Under the pieces are notes generated by a model. It was not told where the DNA came from. It saw only the letters and a program-made list of their open reading frames with translations, and did no database searches. From the NCBI RefSeq assembly GCF_000058485.1, contig NC_008278.1, positions 4,086,962 through 4,150,961 on the forward strand: DNA of 64,000 nucleotides. Reading direction: 5' to 3'. Of the stretch, positions 16,816 through 26,176 are shown piece after piece; the stretch's first letter is position 1; each line of letters begins with the position of its first letter. This DNA is from Frankia alni ACN14a. GTDB taxonomy: Bacteria > Actinomycetota > Actinomycetes > Frankiales > Frankiaceae. Both the position numbers and the translations under genes were made by a program.

Positions 16816-18059
16816 GCCTGCCCCGCGTCCGTCGGCCAGGTCAGCGCCAGCGAGTCCAGGCCGCGCAGTGTCGAGCCGTTCCAGGTGATGCTCGCCCCGG
16901 GCGCCAGGGAGTACTCGGGGATGAGCCGGTGCCATTCGCGCAGGACGGTGCGCAGCTCCATCCGGGCCAGGTGGGAGCCCAGGCAGCGGTGCGGGCCGCC
17001 GCCGAAGGCCAGGTGCCGCTTGTCGGCCCGGTCGAGGTCGACGACGCCGGCCCGCGGGTCCGCGTCGGGGTCGAGGTTGCCCGAGGCCAGCATCACGTGG
17101 ACCATCTCGCCCTTCCGAACCGGGCAGCCGGCGACCTCGGTGTCACGGGTGACGATCCGCGGGACGGCCATCACCGGGGTCTCCCAGCGCAGCAGCTCCT
17201 CGACGATGGCCGGGATCGTCTCCGGGTCGGCGACGATCCGCTGCCGCGCCTCGGGGTGCTCCAGCAGGTAGGCGAGGATGCAGGTGAGGCTGATGGTGAC
17301 GGTGTCCAGGCCGGCCATCATGAGCATGAAGCAGATCCCGAGCAGCTCCGGCTCGGTCAGCGGCCGGCCCTCGATCTCGGCCTTGAGCAGCTCGGTGATG
17401 AGGTCGTCGCGGGGCTCGGCGCGGCGCTGCGCGAGGACCGTCCCGAACAGGGTGAACACCTGCGTGCCGGCCTCGGTCTGGATCCGCAGCTTCTCGTCGG
17501 GGTCGTCGGTGAGCGACTCCGGCCGGATCAGCGCGTCCTTCATGTGCAGCAGGCCCGGCAGTTCGGACTGCGGCAGCCCGAACAGGGTGAGGAACACCGA
17601 GCAGGGCAGCGGGACCGCGAGGTCGGTGGCGAAGTCGCAGCTGCCGCGGTCGAGGAAACTCTCGATCGTGGCGACCGTGTTCGCCACGACCTCGGCCTCC
17701 AGGGCGGCCATCCGCCGCGGGGAGAACAGCGGGTCGAGGATGCGCCGGTACTTGGCGTGGTCGGGCGGGTCGACGCCCATCGGGATGGCGGGCAGCGGGC
17801 TGCTCATCAGCTCGGGGATGAGGTTGGAGAACACCTCGGGGTTGCGCAGGACCTCGTCGATCTCGGCACGGCGCAGGATCTGGATCCAGCCCTCGTGCCC
17901 CTCGTCGTAGTCGACCGGGCATTTCGCCCGCAGCCGGGAGAAGTAGGCGCGCGGGTCCTCGGCGCGCTGGCGTTCGAACTCGAGCCAGTCCAGCGTCGCG
18001 GCCCGCAGGCCGTGGCCGCCGTCGGCGGGCGCCGCCGCGCCCGCGGTGTCGTCTGGCAT
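16812..18059 (-). CDS. Cytochrome P450 monooxygenase
   Basis: 415 residues from ATG 18059. All hallmarks are present: I-helix oxygen-activation motif MMAGLDTVT, K-helix EELLR (ExxR) and haem loop FGGGPHRCLGSHLAR with the iron-ligand Cys359. It is soluble, with no membrane anchor. It needs two electrons from a ferredoxin, which is encoded immediately downstream with a 4-bp overlap. The substrate is not predictable, but its place between importer genes and a second binding protein suggests that it hydroxylates the imported compound. CYP family number cannot be given without a search. Confidence 0.93.
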   Translation of the reverse strand: MPDDTAGAAAPADGGHGLRAATLDWLEFERQRAEDPRAYFSRLRAKCPVDYDEGHEGWIQILRRAEIDEVLRNPEVFSNLIPELMSSPLPAIPMGVDPPDHAKYRRILDPLFSPRRMAALEAEVVANTVATIESFLDRGSCDFATDLAVPLPCSVFLTLFGLPQSELPGLLHMKDALIRPESLTDDPDEKLRIQTEAGTQVFTLFGTVLAQRRAEPRDDLITELLKAEIEGRPLTEPELLGICFMLMMAGLDTVTISLTCILAYLLEHPEARQRIVADPETIPAIVEELLRWETPVMAVPRIVTRDTEVAGCPVRKGEMVHVMLASGNLDPDADPRAGVVDLDRADKRHLAFGGGPHRCLGSHLARMELRTVLREWHRLIPEYSLAPGASITWNGSTLRGLDSLALTWPTDAGQA

Positions 18060-18167
18060 GTGCTGTTCCTCCAGGATCAGTGGGACTTCCGCCCGGGGCA
18101 CGGACGGGGGCGATCGGGCCAGGCAGAAGGAAGATGGTCTGGCAGGCGGGCTGTCGGACACGCCGGC

Positions 18168-18228
18168 GATCAGGTCAGCCGGCTGGCGGCCAGGCGCGTG
18201 GATCAGGTGAGCGGGCTGTCAGGCCAGG
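18168..18228. repeat. Imperfect direct repeat at the 3' end of the LivF gene
   Basis: 18168-18194 (gatcaggtcagccggctggc...) and 18201-18228 (gatcaggtgagcgggctgtc...) are near copies offset by 33 bp. The second includes the LivF stop codon (complement of 18219-18221). Confidence 0.6.
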
Positions 18229-18896
18229 TAGCCCTGTTCGACGAGCGCCGGGTCCGCGCGGGCCTCGGCGGCTGGTCCGGACCAGCGGACCCGCCCGCGG
18301 CTGAGCACCACGGCCCGGTCCGCGACCCGCAACGCCGCGCGGACGTGCTGCTCGACGAGCAGCACGGCCAGCCCCTCGTCGGCGGCGGCGCGCAGGGCGC
18401 CCAGCAGACGAGCCACCACCTGCGGGGCGAGGCCGAGCGAAAGCTCGTCGGCGAGCAGCGCCACCGGCCGCCGGGCCAGTACCCGGGCCAGGGTGAGCAG
18501 CTGCTGCTGGCCGCCGGAGAGCAGCCCGGCGCGGCGATCGAGATGCTCGGTGAGCTCGGGGAAGTCGGCCAGCGCGGACTGCGGGTCGACGCCGCCGATG
18601 CGCAGGTTCTGGCGGACGGTCAGCGACGGGGTGACGGCCCGCTCCTCGAGCACGACGCCGAGGCCCTGCCGGGCCCGCCGGTGCAGCGGCGCCGTGGTCG
18701 GCTCCCCCTGCCAGGTGACGGTCCCCTCGCTGGGGGTCAGGGCGCCGGCCAGCGCCATGAGCGTGGTGGTCTTGCCGGCGCCGTTCGGGCCGAGCAAGGC
18801 CACCACCTCCCCGCGGGCGACCTCGAGGTCGAGCCCGGCCACGACGGGCCCGGCGCCGTACCCGACGGCAAGTTGGCGGCATCCGACGACGCTCAC
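18219..18896 (-). CDS. LivF-type ABC ATP-binding protein
   Basis: 225 residues from GTG 18896. Walker A GPNGAGKTT, signature LSGGQQQ, and a slightly deviant Walker B ending VALLADELSLGLAP are present, along with the LivF hallmark VLLVEQHVRAAL. It pairs with the LivG domain of the upstream fusion protein to form the ATPase heterodimer of a branched-chain-amino-acid-type importer. Its start overlaps the fusion gene's stop by 4 bp (GTGA). The P450 gene follows after 159 bp. Confidence 0.9.
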   Translation of the reverse strand: MSVVGCRQLAVGYGAGPVVAGLDLEVARGEVVALLGPNGAGKTTTLMALAGALTPSEGTVTWQGEPTTAPLHRRARQGLGVVLEERAVTPSLTVRQNLRIGGVDPQSALADFPELTEHLDRRAGLLSGGQQQLLTLARVLARRPVALLADELSLGLAPQVVARLLGALRAAADEGLAVLLVEQHVRAALRVADRAVVLSRGRVRWSGPAAEARADPALVEQGYLA

Positions 18897-21800
18897 CTGG
18901 CACCTCCAGCCACCGGCGGCACCGCCGCCGCCTCGCCGACCGGCACGGCCAGCGCCGCACCGTCCTTCCCGTCCCCGACCGCTGTATCGCCGGCCGAGCC
19001 GTTCCCGGCTCCGTCGCCGGCCGTCTGCTCCGGTGCGCTGGCCTGGGCCACGACGATCTCCTCCTCGGGGCCGCCGGCGCCCACTCCGTCCGCGGCGGCT
19101 CCATCGCCCCCCGCGGCGGCCTCATCCCCCACCGCATCCCCCACCGCCGGCGACTCCTCGACGAGAGGCTCGTCCGCCGGCGCCGACGACCCCGCCGCGG
19201 CAGCCTGCGCCACCGCCACCGCCACCGCCGCCGCCGCCGCCGGCGGATCGTCGGCCGGAGGGGTCTCGGTGTCGCTGCCCGCCTGGTCGTCGGCGGTGCT
19301 GTCCGCGGTCGGTTCGTCGGGGTGGCCGAGGTAGGCGGCGATGACGGCGGGATCGGCCTGGATGTCCGCCGGCGCGCCCTCGGCGATCCGGCGGCCGAAC
19401 TCGAGGACCACCAGCCGGTCGCAGACTCCCATGACGAACGGCATGTCGTGCTCGATGAGCAGGACGGCGATCCCCCACTCGTCGGCCAGGCGGCGCACGA
19501 GCACGGCCAGCTCGGCGCTTTCGCGCTCGTCGAGACCGGCGGCCGGCTCGTCGAGCAGCAGCACGGACGGCGCGGTCGCGACGGCGCGGGCGATCGCCAC
19601 CAGCCGGCGGCGCCCGTAGGACAACGCCGACACCGGCGTGTCCAGCGCGTCGGCCAGGCCGAACTCGCGGACCGCGGCCTGGGCGGGGGCGCTCAGCGGG
19701 CGGTTGCCCGGCCAGACCAGGCCGGTGACGTAGGCGGCGAGGTCGCGCGGGTCGCTGGCGGCGCGCAGGTTCTCCGCGACGGTGAGGTCCTCGAACAGTT
19801 CGAGGTTCTGGAACGACCGGCTCACCCCCGCCCGCACCCGGCGATGCGCCCGCAGCCCGTCCAGGCGGGTGTCGCCCACCCGGACCGTGCCCGCCGCCGT
19901 CGCCGCGTACCCGGTGATGGCGTCGATGATCGTCGTCTTGCCGGCGCCGTTGGGACCGATGAGCCCGACGACGGTGCCCGGCGCCACCTCGAACCCGACG
20001 CCGTCCACGGCGACGACTCCGCCCCAGCGCACCGTGACGTCCTCGACGGTCAGCGTCGCCGGCCGCACCCGCAGCGCCTGCGGCGCGGCCACCGCGTCCT
20101 GTGGGGGCGCCGACTCCGCGGTGGCCGGGACGTCGGCCTCGACCGCCGCCCCCTCGACCGCCGCCTCCTCGGCCGCCGCCTCCTCGGCCGCCGCCTCCTC
20201 GGCCGCCACAGCCTCGGCCGGTGCCTCGACGACGGGTGCCGCCGCGGGCGCGGGGCCGGCGAGTACGGCGTCGGAACGACCCAGCCGGGCGGCGACGAGG
20301 ACGGGCAGCGGCAGGCGGGCCCGGCCGGCCAGGCCGCCGGCGAGCCCCGTGCCTCCGGAGCGGATCAGCACCAGCAGCAGGATGATCCCGCCGATCAGCG
20401 GCAGGTAGCGGTCGATCTCGCGCAGCCAGTCGGTGAGCCGGTCACCGAACAGCACGCCCAGCACCGCGAGGACGACCAGGGCGCCGGCCGGCAGCCAGCG
20501 CGTCCACCGGGCCGCACCGACCTTCCCGAAGCCGCCGACCTGCCCGGACGCACCGACCTGCCCAGAGGCGCCGACCGTCCCAGCCGCACCGGCCAGCCGG
20601 GACCGGTCGACCTGGCCGCGGGCGAGCCCGCCGAGCCCGTACCCGAGCAGGCCGGCGAGCACGGCGCCGACGGTGCGCGGCAGCACGGTGGAGCCGCCGA
20701 AGCGGTCGGACAGCCAGCCGGCGAGCTGCTGACCGAGGGTGGCGGGGGCGAGCAGAGCGCCGATCCCGGCGCCGCTGATGTAGCCGACGCCGCCGACGAC
20801 GGCGTAGGCGACGACGAGGATGCCGGTGAACGGCAGGAAGTCCCCGTCGTCGTAGCTGATGTTGCGGTCGGCGAAGGCGAGCAGCACGCCACCGAGCCCG
20901 GCGATGGCCGCGGACAACCCGAAGGCGTAGATCTTCGCCGCGAACACGCTGATGCCCAGGGACGCCGCCGCTCGTTCGTTGGTGCGCACCGCGATGAGCC
21001 GCCGCCCGGCCCGGCCGCGGCGCACCGCGGACACCGCGAGCCCCGCGAGCAGCAGCAGGATCAGCGCCAGGGTGGCGTAGGCGCGCGGGTCGTCGGTGCG
21101 GTCGACCGGGATGCCGAGGAAGTGCAGCGGGGCGTCGGCGGTGGCGACGACGGTGCCCTGCTGGTCGAGCACGCCCCCGAAGATCGAGGAGCTCTGGCCG
21201 TCCGCGGGGGGTGAGGAGTAGCCACGCTGGAACAGGATCGCGCTGACGGTGACGCCGAGCCCCAGGGTGACCACGGCGAGCTGCAGGCCGCGGGTGCGCA
21301 GCGCCGGCAGGGCGAACAGCACGCCGACGGCGGTGGTGGCCAGCACACCGACCACCAGGGCGGCGGCGAACGGCCAGCCCTCGGCCGCCACCAGGCGTCC
21401 CGCGACGAGCGCGGCGATGCCGGCCAGCGCGCTCTGGGCCAGCGAGAGCTGGCCGGCGTAGCCGACGAGGACCACCAGTGACAGCAGGATCAGCGCGTAC
21501 CCGGACTGGATGGCCACCGCGTTGACCCACGGATCGGGCAGCACCAGCCAGACGAGCGCCACCAGCAGGGCGAACCCGCCGACCAGCACCGGGAGGTTGA
21601 TCGCCCCGGAGCCGAGCGGCGGACGGTCCTCGGCCTGGTGGGCGCGGTCGGGGATGCCGCTGCCCCGCGCGACGAGCAACGCGATGATGACGACGACCGG
21701 CAGGGCGCTGTCGAGCCCCTGCGCCCAGTCGTGCGGGCCGGTCAGATGCACCTGGAGCTGGAGTTCGACGAGCGCCAGCAGCAGCCCGCCGACGAGCGCG

Positions 21801-22519
21801 AGCGGGAACGAGCGGAACCCGGCGGCGAGCGCGACCGCCAGCGCGGGGACGACCAGCAGGACCAGGCTCGTCGACGACAGCGGGTTCTGCAGCGGGGCGA
21901 GCAGGACACCGGCGAGGCCCGCGAGCACCCCGCCGCCGAACCAGCAGGCCCCGGCGACCACGTCGGCCGACCAGCCGAGGGTCGCCGCCGCGGCCGGCCC
22001 CTCGGCGACGGCGGTGGTGACCGCCCCGGCGGTGGTGGACCGGAAGAACGCCCACAGCGCGGCGACCAGGACGACGACCACGCCGAGGCGGACGAAGACG
22101 TGCACCCCGACCGGCTTGCCGAACACCTCGACGACGGACTGCGGCAGAAACGACGGCACCGAGCGGCTCTGCCCGCCGAAGGCCAGCACCACCGCGGCCT
22201 GTAGGACGATGAGCAGGCCCAGCGTGGCGACGACCCGGTTGAGCGGCGCGGCATGGCGCATCGGGCGCAGCACCGCGGCGTGGAACAGCAGCGCGACCGC
22301 CCCGGTGAGCACGACGACGACGACGGCGGCGAGCGCGGTCGGCAGCCCCCACCCGTCACCGGCCTCGTGGAACAGATAGGCCGCGAACATCACCAGCGCG
22401 CCCTGCCCGAGGTTCAGCACTCCGGAACCCCGGTGGATCAGTACCAGACCTGCCGCCACAAAGGCATACAGCGCACCGGTCCCGAGACTGATGACGGCGT
22501 ATCCAAGAAAGCTGCCCAC
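18893..22519 (-). CDS. LivH-LivM-LivG fusion: two permeases plus ATPase in one chain
   Basis: 1208 residues, where normal systems use three proteins. Residues 1 to about 293 are a LivH permease (GTGALYAFVAAGLVLIHRGSGVLNLGQGALVMF). About 306-645 are LivM (GYALILLSLVVLVGYAGQLSLAQSALAGIAA; YISGAGIGALLAP), followed by two extra hydrophobic segments (about 680-725). A linker with EEAAA repeats, coded by a 15-bp tandem repeat near 20160-20210, leads to LivG (about 815-1070): Walker A GPNGAGKTT near 852, LSYGRRR, LLLDEPAAGLD. The last about 135 residues are Ala/Gly/Asp-rich, without a known domain. Coupled to LivF by GTGA. Covalent fusion fixes subunit stoichiometry. Confidence 0.9.
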   Translation of the reverse strand: MGSFLGYAVISLGTGALYAFVAAGLVLIHRGSGVLNLGQGALVMFAAYLFHEAGDGWGLPTALAAVVVVVLTGAVALLFHAAVLRPMRHAAPLNRVVATLGLLIVLQAAVVLAFGGQSRSVPSFLPQSVVEVFGKPVGVHVFVRLGVVVVLVAALWAFFRSTTAGAVTTAVAEGPAAAATLGWSADVVAGACWFGGGVLAGLAGVLLAPLQNPLSSTSLVLLVVPALAVALAAGFRSFPLALVGGLLLALVELQLQVHLTGPHDWAQGLDSALPVVVIIALLVARGSGIPDRAHQAEDRPPLGSGAINLPVLVGGFALLVALVWLVLPDPWVNAVAIQSGYALILLSLVVLVGYAGQLSLAQSALAGIAALVAGRLVAAEGWPFAAALVVGVLATTAVGVLFALPALRTRGLQLAVVTLGLGVTVSAILFQRGYSSPPADGQSSSIFGGVLDQQGTVVATADAPLHFLGIPVDRTDDPRAYATLALILLLLAGLAVSAVRRGRAGRRLIAVRTNERAAASLGISVFAAKIYAFGLSAAIAGLGGVLLAFADRNISYDDGDFLPFTGILVVAYAVVGGVGYISGAGIGALLAPATLGQQLAGWLSDRFGGSTVLPRTVGAVLAGLLGYGLGGLARGQVDRSRLAGAAGTVGASGQVGASGQVGGFGKVGAARWTRWLPAGALVVLAVLGVLFGDRLTDWLREIDRYLPLIGGIILLLVLIRSGGTGLAGGLAGRARLPLPVLVAARLGRSDAVLAGPAPAAAPVVEAPAEAVAAEEAAAEEAAAEEAAVEGAAVEADVPATAESAPPQDAVAAPQALRVRPATLTVEDVTVRWGGVVAVDGVGFEVAPGTVVGLIGPNGAGKTTIIDAITGYAATAAGTVRVGDTRLDGLRAHRRVRAGVSRSFQNLELFEDLTVAENLRAASDPRDLAAYVTGLVWPGNRPLSAPAQAAVREFGLADALDTPVSALSYGRRRLVAIARAVATAPSVLLLDEPAAGLDERESAELAVLVRRLADEWGIAVLLIEHDMPFVMGVCDRLVVLEFGRRIAEGAPADIQADPAVIAAYLGHPDEPTADSTADDQAGSDTETPPADDPPAAAAAVAVAVAQAAAAGSSAPADEPLVEESPAVGDAVGDEAAAGGDGAAADGVGAGGPEEEIVVAQASAPEQTAGDGAGNGSAGDTAVGDGKDGAALAVPVGEAAAVPPVAGGAR

Positions 22520-22684
22520 AGCACCACCCCAGCCCGAACTCTAGCAAGTTCGATCCGCACCGAGAACCGGTCGATTGCTTTCCTCGACACCGCCGGCCGT
22601 CATGTCGACGCGCCGCCCGCGCCTGCGCAGGGCCACACCATAGCGCGGCTAGCACCTGTCAACGCACGGGTCCGGTTTCCCGCC

Positions 22685-23905
22685 TCACTCACCGGTGCTG
22701 AAGCGTTGGCCGCAGAGCGGCTGCGGGCTGGCGACATCAAAATGGTCACCGCTTTCGGCGACCCGGACGAAGTCGAAGCACGGGTCGAGCCGACCCTGAT
22801 CGGTGGCGTAATTGATCTTATTGACCAGCATCCCGTCGGCATCGTAGTCGGTCACCCCACGCAGGCCCTTCATGTAGGACTCCCGCGTAGGACAGCCATG
22901 CTGAGTCTTCAGGCCACGGATGAACAGATCCGCGCTCAACCAGCCGATGATGGCACTCTGCTGGCCGGGCGGGGAGACCTCCGGAGAGTAGTCCGCCATC
23001 GCCTGCAGGAACCGGCGCTGGACCGGCCGGTGGCGTTCCAACGCGGCGTAGGAGAGCGACGCGTAGGTGCCGGCGAGCTGCCGCCCGTAGGGGGCGAGCA
23101 GGCGCGGGTCGTAGCTGACGGCGGACACGGCGACCTTGAACGGGTGCCCGGCACTGACGGCTGCGTCCAGAACGCCGGTGTAGAGGTCGAGCGGTGCCGC
23201 GGCGATGATCGTGTCGGCCCCGGAGGCGATGATTTTGCGGGCGACGTCGGCGGCGTTGGTGCCGTCGACGTCCTGGGTGACCGCGTCGATGCCCGCGTGC
23301 TGCAGGCTCTTCGTCACTCCGTCCGCGTAGAGCTTGGCGGTCTCGCTGAGAAAGCTGACGACGACCGCGGCCCTGGTGCCACCCTGCTGGCGGACGAAGT
23401 CGCCGATCGTCGTCGTGCTCTGCCCCGTCTGGGTGGTCAGGATGACGGTGAAGGTGTTGCGGTGTGCCGCCCAGCCGGGCTGGTCGGCGGCGCCGATCAC
23501 CGGCACTCCCACCTCGTCGAGGTAGGCGACGGACTGCTGGGACACCGCGGTGTACTGAATGACGGCGAAGGCGTTCTGGGCGACCAGGCCACGGGCGCCC
23601 TGCAGGTTGCCGCGGGGGTCGGACTGATCGTCCTGCCAGGCAAAGTCGATCTTCCGACCGTCGACGCCGCCGGCGGCGTTCTCGACACCGAAGCGGGCGC
23701 TCACACCTGCCCGGTAGCCGGTGAACTGAGCGGCCATCACCCCGGTGTCCGGATAGAGCAGACCTACTTTGATCGAGCTGTCGGTCACACCGGGAGCACA
23801 CGAACCGGACGCGGAACTTCCGCTCTCCGTCGCATCGCCGGAGCTACAGGCCGCCAGCATCAGCACCGCAGCGACCGCCGCCACGCCCAGTCTCGTGCGC
23901 TTCAC
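22685..23905 (-). CDS. Branched-chain-amino-acid-type ABC substrate-binding lipoprotein (first gene of directon)
   Basis: 406 residues. Lipobox LAAC puts the lipidated Cys at 20. SSIKVGLLYPDTGVMAAQFTGYRAGVSARFGVENAAGGVDGRKIDFAWQDDQSDP is the LivK/Peripla_BP_6 start, followed by FAVIQYTAVSQQSVAYL and VVSFLSETAKLYADGV. It is 165 bp upstream of the permease-ATPase fusion on the same strand and is the likely primary binding protein. It is clearly different from the other binding protein at the far end of the directon, so the transporter may accept two ligands. Confidence 0.9.
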   Translation of the reverse strand: MKRTRLGVAAVAAVLMLAACSSGDATESGSSASGSCAPGVTDSSIKVGLLYPDTGVMAAQFTGYRAGVSARFGVENAAGGVDGRKIDFAWQDDQSDPRGNLQGARGLVAQNAFAVIQYTAVSQQSVAYLDEVGVPVIGAADQPGWAAHRNTFTVILTTQTGQSTTTIGDFVRQQGGTRAAVVVSFLSETAKLYADGVTKSLQHAGIDAVTQDVDGTNAADVARKIIASGADTIIAAAPLDLYTGVLDAAVSAGHPFKVAVSAVSYDPRLLAPYGRQLAGTYASLSYAALERHRPVQRRFLQAMADYSPEVSPPGQQSAIIGWLSADLFIRGLKTQHGCPTRESYMKGLRGVTDYDADGMLVNKINYATDQGRLDPCFDFVRVAESGDHFDVASPQPLCGQRFSTGE

Positions 23906-25380
23906 CCGTCAAAGCCGCCTCTCGATCGCGCCGAGGTTTCCCGAGCCCGCGACCATCCCACTGTTCTGACGAATTTCCGCCCGGCCACGCAAGCGCGATC
24001 GGGTATCGGACTCGGCCAGCGAAGTCGCTGCCGGAACCGTCACAACTGCATGGCACGTCAACGTCCACACCAGATCAGTGCGGACGACATGCCTCACGGC
24101 AGCACAACAGTCAGTACAGGTCCGATCCTTCGGTGTCTTCACTGAACGATCACGGATTTTGTCGACGGAAACGTACCAGGCGGGACGCACACCAGAACCA
24201 ACCGGGGGGTGCTCTCCGTATCCCGCCCACACCCTTAGACAGCCGCCTCAAGAATTCACAACGAGTCCCATCCGACCTGCCCTGTGACGCGTCCGCCCCG
24301 CTCACCCGACGGTGACGCGGGGCCACCCGCCACCCCATCACGCCATCGATCTGTATACGGACGATCCCGGGAGGGACAACGTTCGGCGCAGCGGGCACGA
24401 CGATCCGCGCCCAAGAGCGCGCCTGCCCCGGCGAACGCACCGGCACCCGACCGCCCCCGACTGCCGGCCGAACGGTGCACGGGCCCGCGACGTGGGGCGA
24501 TCCGTCGGCGCGGCGGTCCCGCCGCCGCCGAGATCTTCGTCGGGCCGACCCCGGGACCCCATCCCGATACCACTTGTCTCCGGATGGACAATGGCGGGCG
24601 GACGGCGAGCCACCGTCCGGCGAGAAGAACACGCCCGGACCGGGCGCCACACCCACCCCGCCTGCGGACCGGGCGGCGATCGGCGGGTCCGCACGACGTG
24701 TGGATCCGCACCAACAGTGAGCTAGGTCATAGTCGATCCCGCCTCGCCGCGGCGTATCCCCACCGGCGGCAGCAGGCTGCCGCCGGACCGCGGTTCGGAT
24801 GCCCCGATCGGTCCGTTGACCTGCCATTGGCGCGGATTTAGTGTGGAAGCGTGCAGCTCACTCCGTGGCCTACGGCCGGCGCGTCCGCGTGCGCCTGCGT
24901 GGAGGGTCGCGACGACCAGCCACGTCTGCGGCGTCGGCGTCACGTCGACTTCGGGCACAGCAACAGCGATCTCTGTCGCCCCTGCCGCTGAGTCACCCCG
25001 CCCCGGTCACTCTCGCCCGCGAGCGCCCGCGCCGGTCCGCCCCGGGAAGGCCTGCTCGGTGCCGATGCCACTGTCGTGAGCATTGCGGGCCCCTGCGCCC
25101 TACCGAACGGCGCGTCCCGCACGGTCGCCGCGCGCCCGGCCCCGCGGGGTGGCCCGCCCCCTGGTGACACGTCCGCCTCCAGCCGGCGCCCCCTGCCGCC
25201 CGTAGCGGCGTCGGTGGCCCTGACCAGCACGTGTCCGGTCCCCCTCTACCCGGCTTCCAGCGCCCGAGCTCCCAGCCACAGGCCGCGGCCCACCCCCGGA
25301 GCCGGACTCCTGCCGCCACCGGCCCGCGGCGAGCCTGCCCGCCGGGCACGGCCGCCGCCCAGAGCACGGTCCCGCTGCTC
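23906..25380. other. Gene-poor 1.5-kb intergenic region
   Basis: Between the divergently oriented binding-protein gene (starts 23905) and flavin reductase (25479). Many overlapping open frames exist on both strands, but none has a recognisable domain, a plausible Shine-Dalgarno or consistent codon use; they look like chance frames in GC-rich DNA. The part next to 23905 is less GC-rich and should hold the directon's promoter. Confidence 0.55.
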
Positions 25381-25381
25381 G

Positions 25382-25460
25382 GAACCACGCGCCACCCCCA
25401 GAACCACGTCTCGCCCCTCAGAACCACGTCTCGCCGCTCAGAACCACGTCTCGCCCCTCG
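25382..25460 (+). repeat. Four tandem ~20-bp units upstream of flavin reductase
   Basis: Units start gaaccacg at 25382 (19 bp, degenerate), 25401, 25421 and 25441 (20 bp each, gaaccacgtctcgcccctca type). The array ends 18 bp before the ATG at 25479. Confidence 0.85.
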
Positions 25461-25478
25461 AACCTCGGGAGCATCCGT

Positions 25479-25997
25479 ATGACCGCCTCGCTTCGCCAGA
25501 CCCAGGGAGCCACCAGGGCGCGCGCCGTCGACGGCGACCTGTTCCGGACCGTCTTCCGGGGTCACCCGGCGGGCGTCGCCGTCATCACGACGGACGCCGG
25601 CGTGGGACCGGTCGGCTTCACCGCGACCTCGCTGGCGTCGCTGTCCGCCGAGCCCCCGATGGTCGTCTTCGCGATCTCGTCGAGCGCGTCGGCCTGGCCG
25701 CACCTGCGCACCGCCGACACGTTCGTCGTCAACCTGCTCTCCTCGGAGCAGGAGGAGGTCGCCCGCCGCTTCGCCCGCAGCGGCATCGACCGGTTCGCCG
25801 CACCGACCCGCTGGAGCGCACTGCCCACCGGCGAGCCGCTGCTCGACGGCGGCCGGGCCTGGCTGCGCTGCGCCACCCGCCCGCCGATCGAGGCCGGCGA
25901 CCACTTCCTCATCGTCGGCCTGGTCCTGGAGGCGGCGACCGATCCCGCCGCGGCCCCGCTGATCTACCACGACCGCACCTTCCACGCCCTGCCCTGA
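25479..25997 (+). CDS. Flavin reductase-like (FMN-binding split-barrel) protein
   Basis: 172 residues. FRTVFRGHPAGVAVITTDAGVGPVGFTATSLASLSAEPPMVVFAISSSASAWPHLRTADTFVVNLLSSEQEEVARRFA matches the flavin reductase-like domain used as the small component of two-component monooxygenases (HpaC type), which supplies FADH2 or FMNH2 to a separate oxygenase. Length is normal. No monooxygenase large subunit lies next to it, so its partner must be elsewhere or it reduces free flavin for other purposes. A tandem repeat precedes it and a strong hairpin follows. Confidence 0.87.
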   Translation: MTASLRQTQGATRARAVDGDLFRTVFRGHPAGVAVITTDAGVGPVGFTATSLASLSAEPPMVVFAISSSASAWPHLRTADTFVVNLLSSEQEEVARRFARSGIDRFAAPTRWSALPTGEPLLDGGRAWLRCATRPPIEAGDHFLIVGLVLEAATDPAAAPLIYHDRTFHALP

Positions 25998-26064
25998 GCC
26001 TGCCCACACGCCGAGTCGGCGCACGCGCCTCGGCTCGGCTCGGCTGGTCCCCGCCCGCAGCGTC

Positions 26065-26097
26065 CACGGCCCGCACCCCACCAGGGTGCGGGCCGTG
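26065..26097. terminator. Hairpin terminator after flavin reductase
   Basis: Perfect 14-bp stem (26065-26078 with 26084-26097, cacggcccgcaccc) and 5-nt loop, 67 bp after the stop. No T-tract follows, as is common in actinomycetes. Confidence 0.65.
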
Positions 26098-26176
26098 TGC
26101 GTGTCGGCACCCGGTTGGCCTGCGCCCCGCACACCCATCACCCCCACCAGGACCATCGGCGCGGTGCGCGGGAGGC

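Noticed and set aside
24150-24827. 225-codon minus-strand frame in the gene-poor region
   Set aside because: Composition is Arg/Gly/Pro-rich without any domain or ribosome site, and overlapping frames of similar length exist on both strands.
25382-25460. Tandem repeat considered as a CRISPR
   Set aside because: Head-to-tail 20-bp units without spacers.
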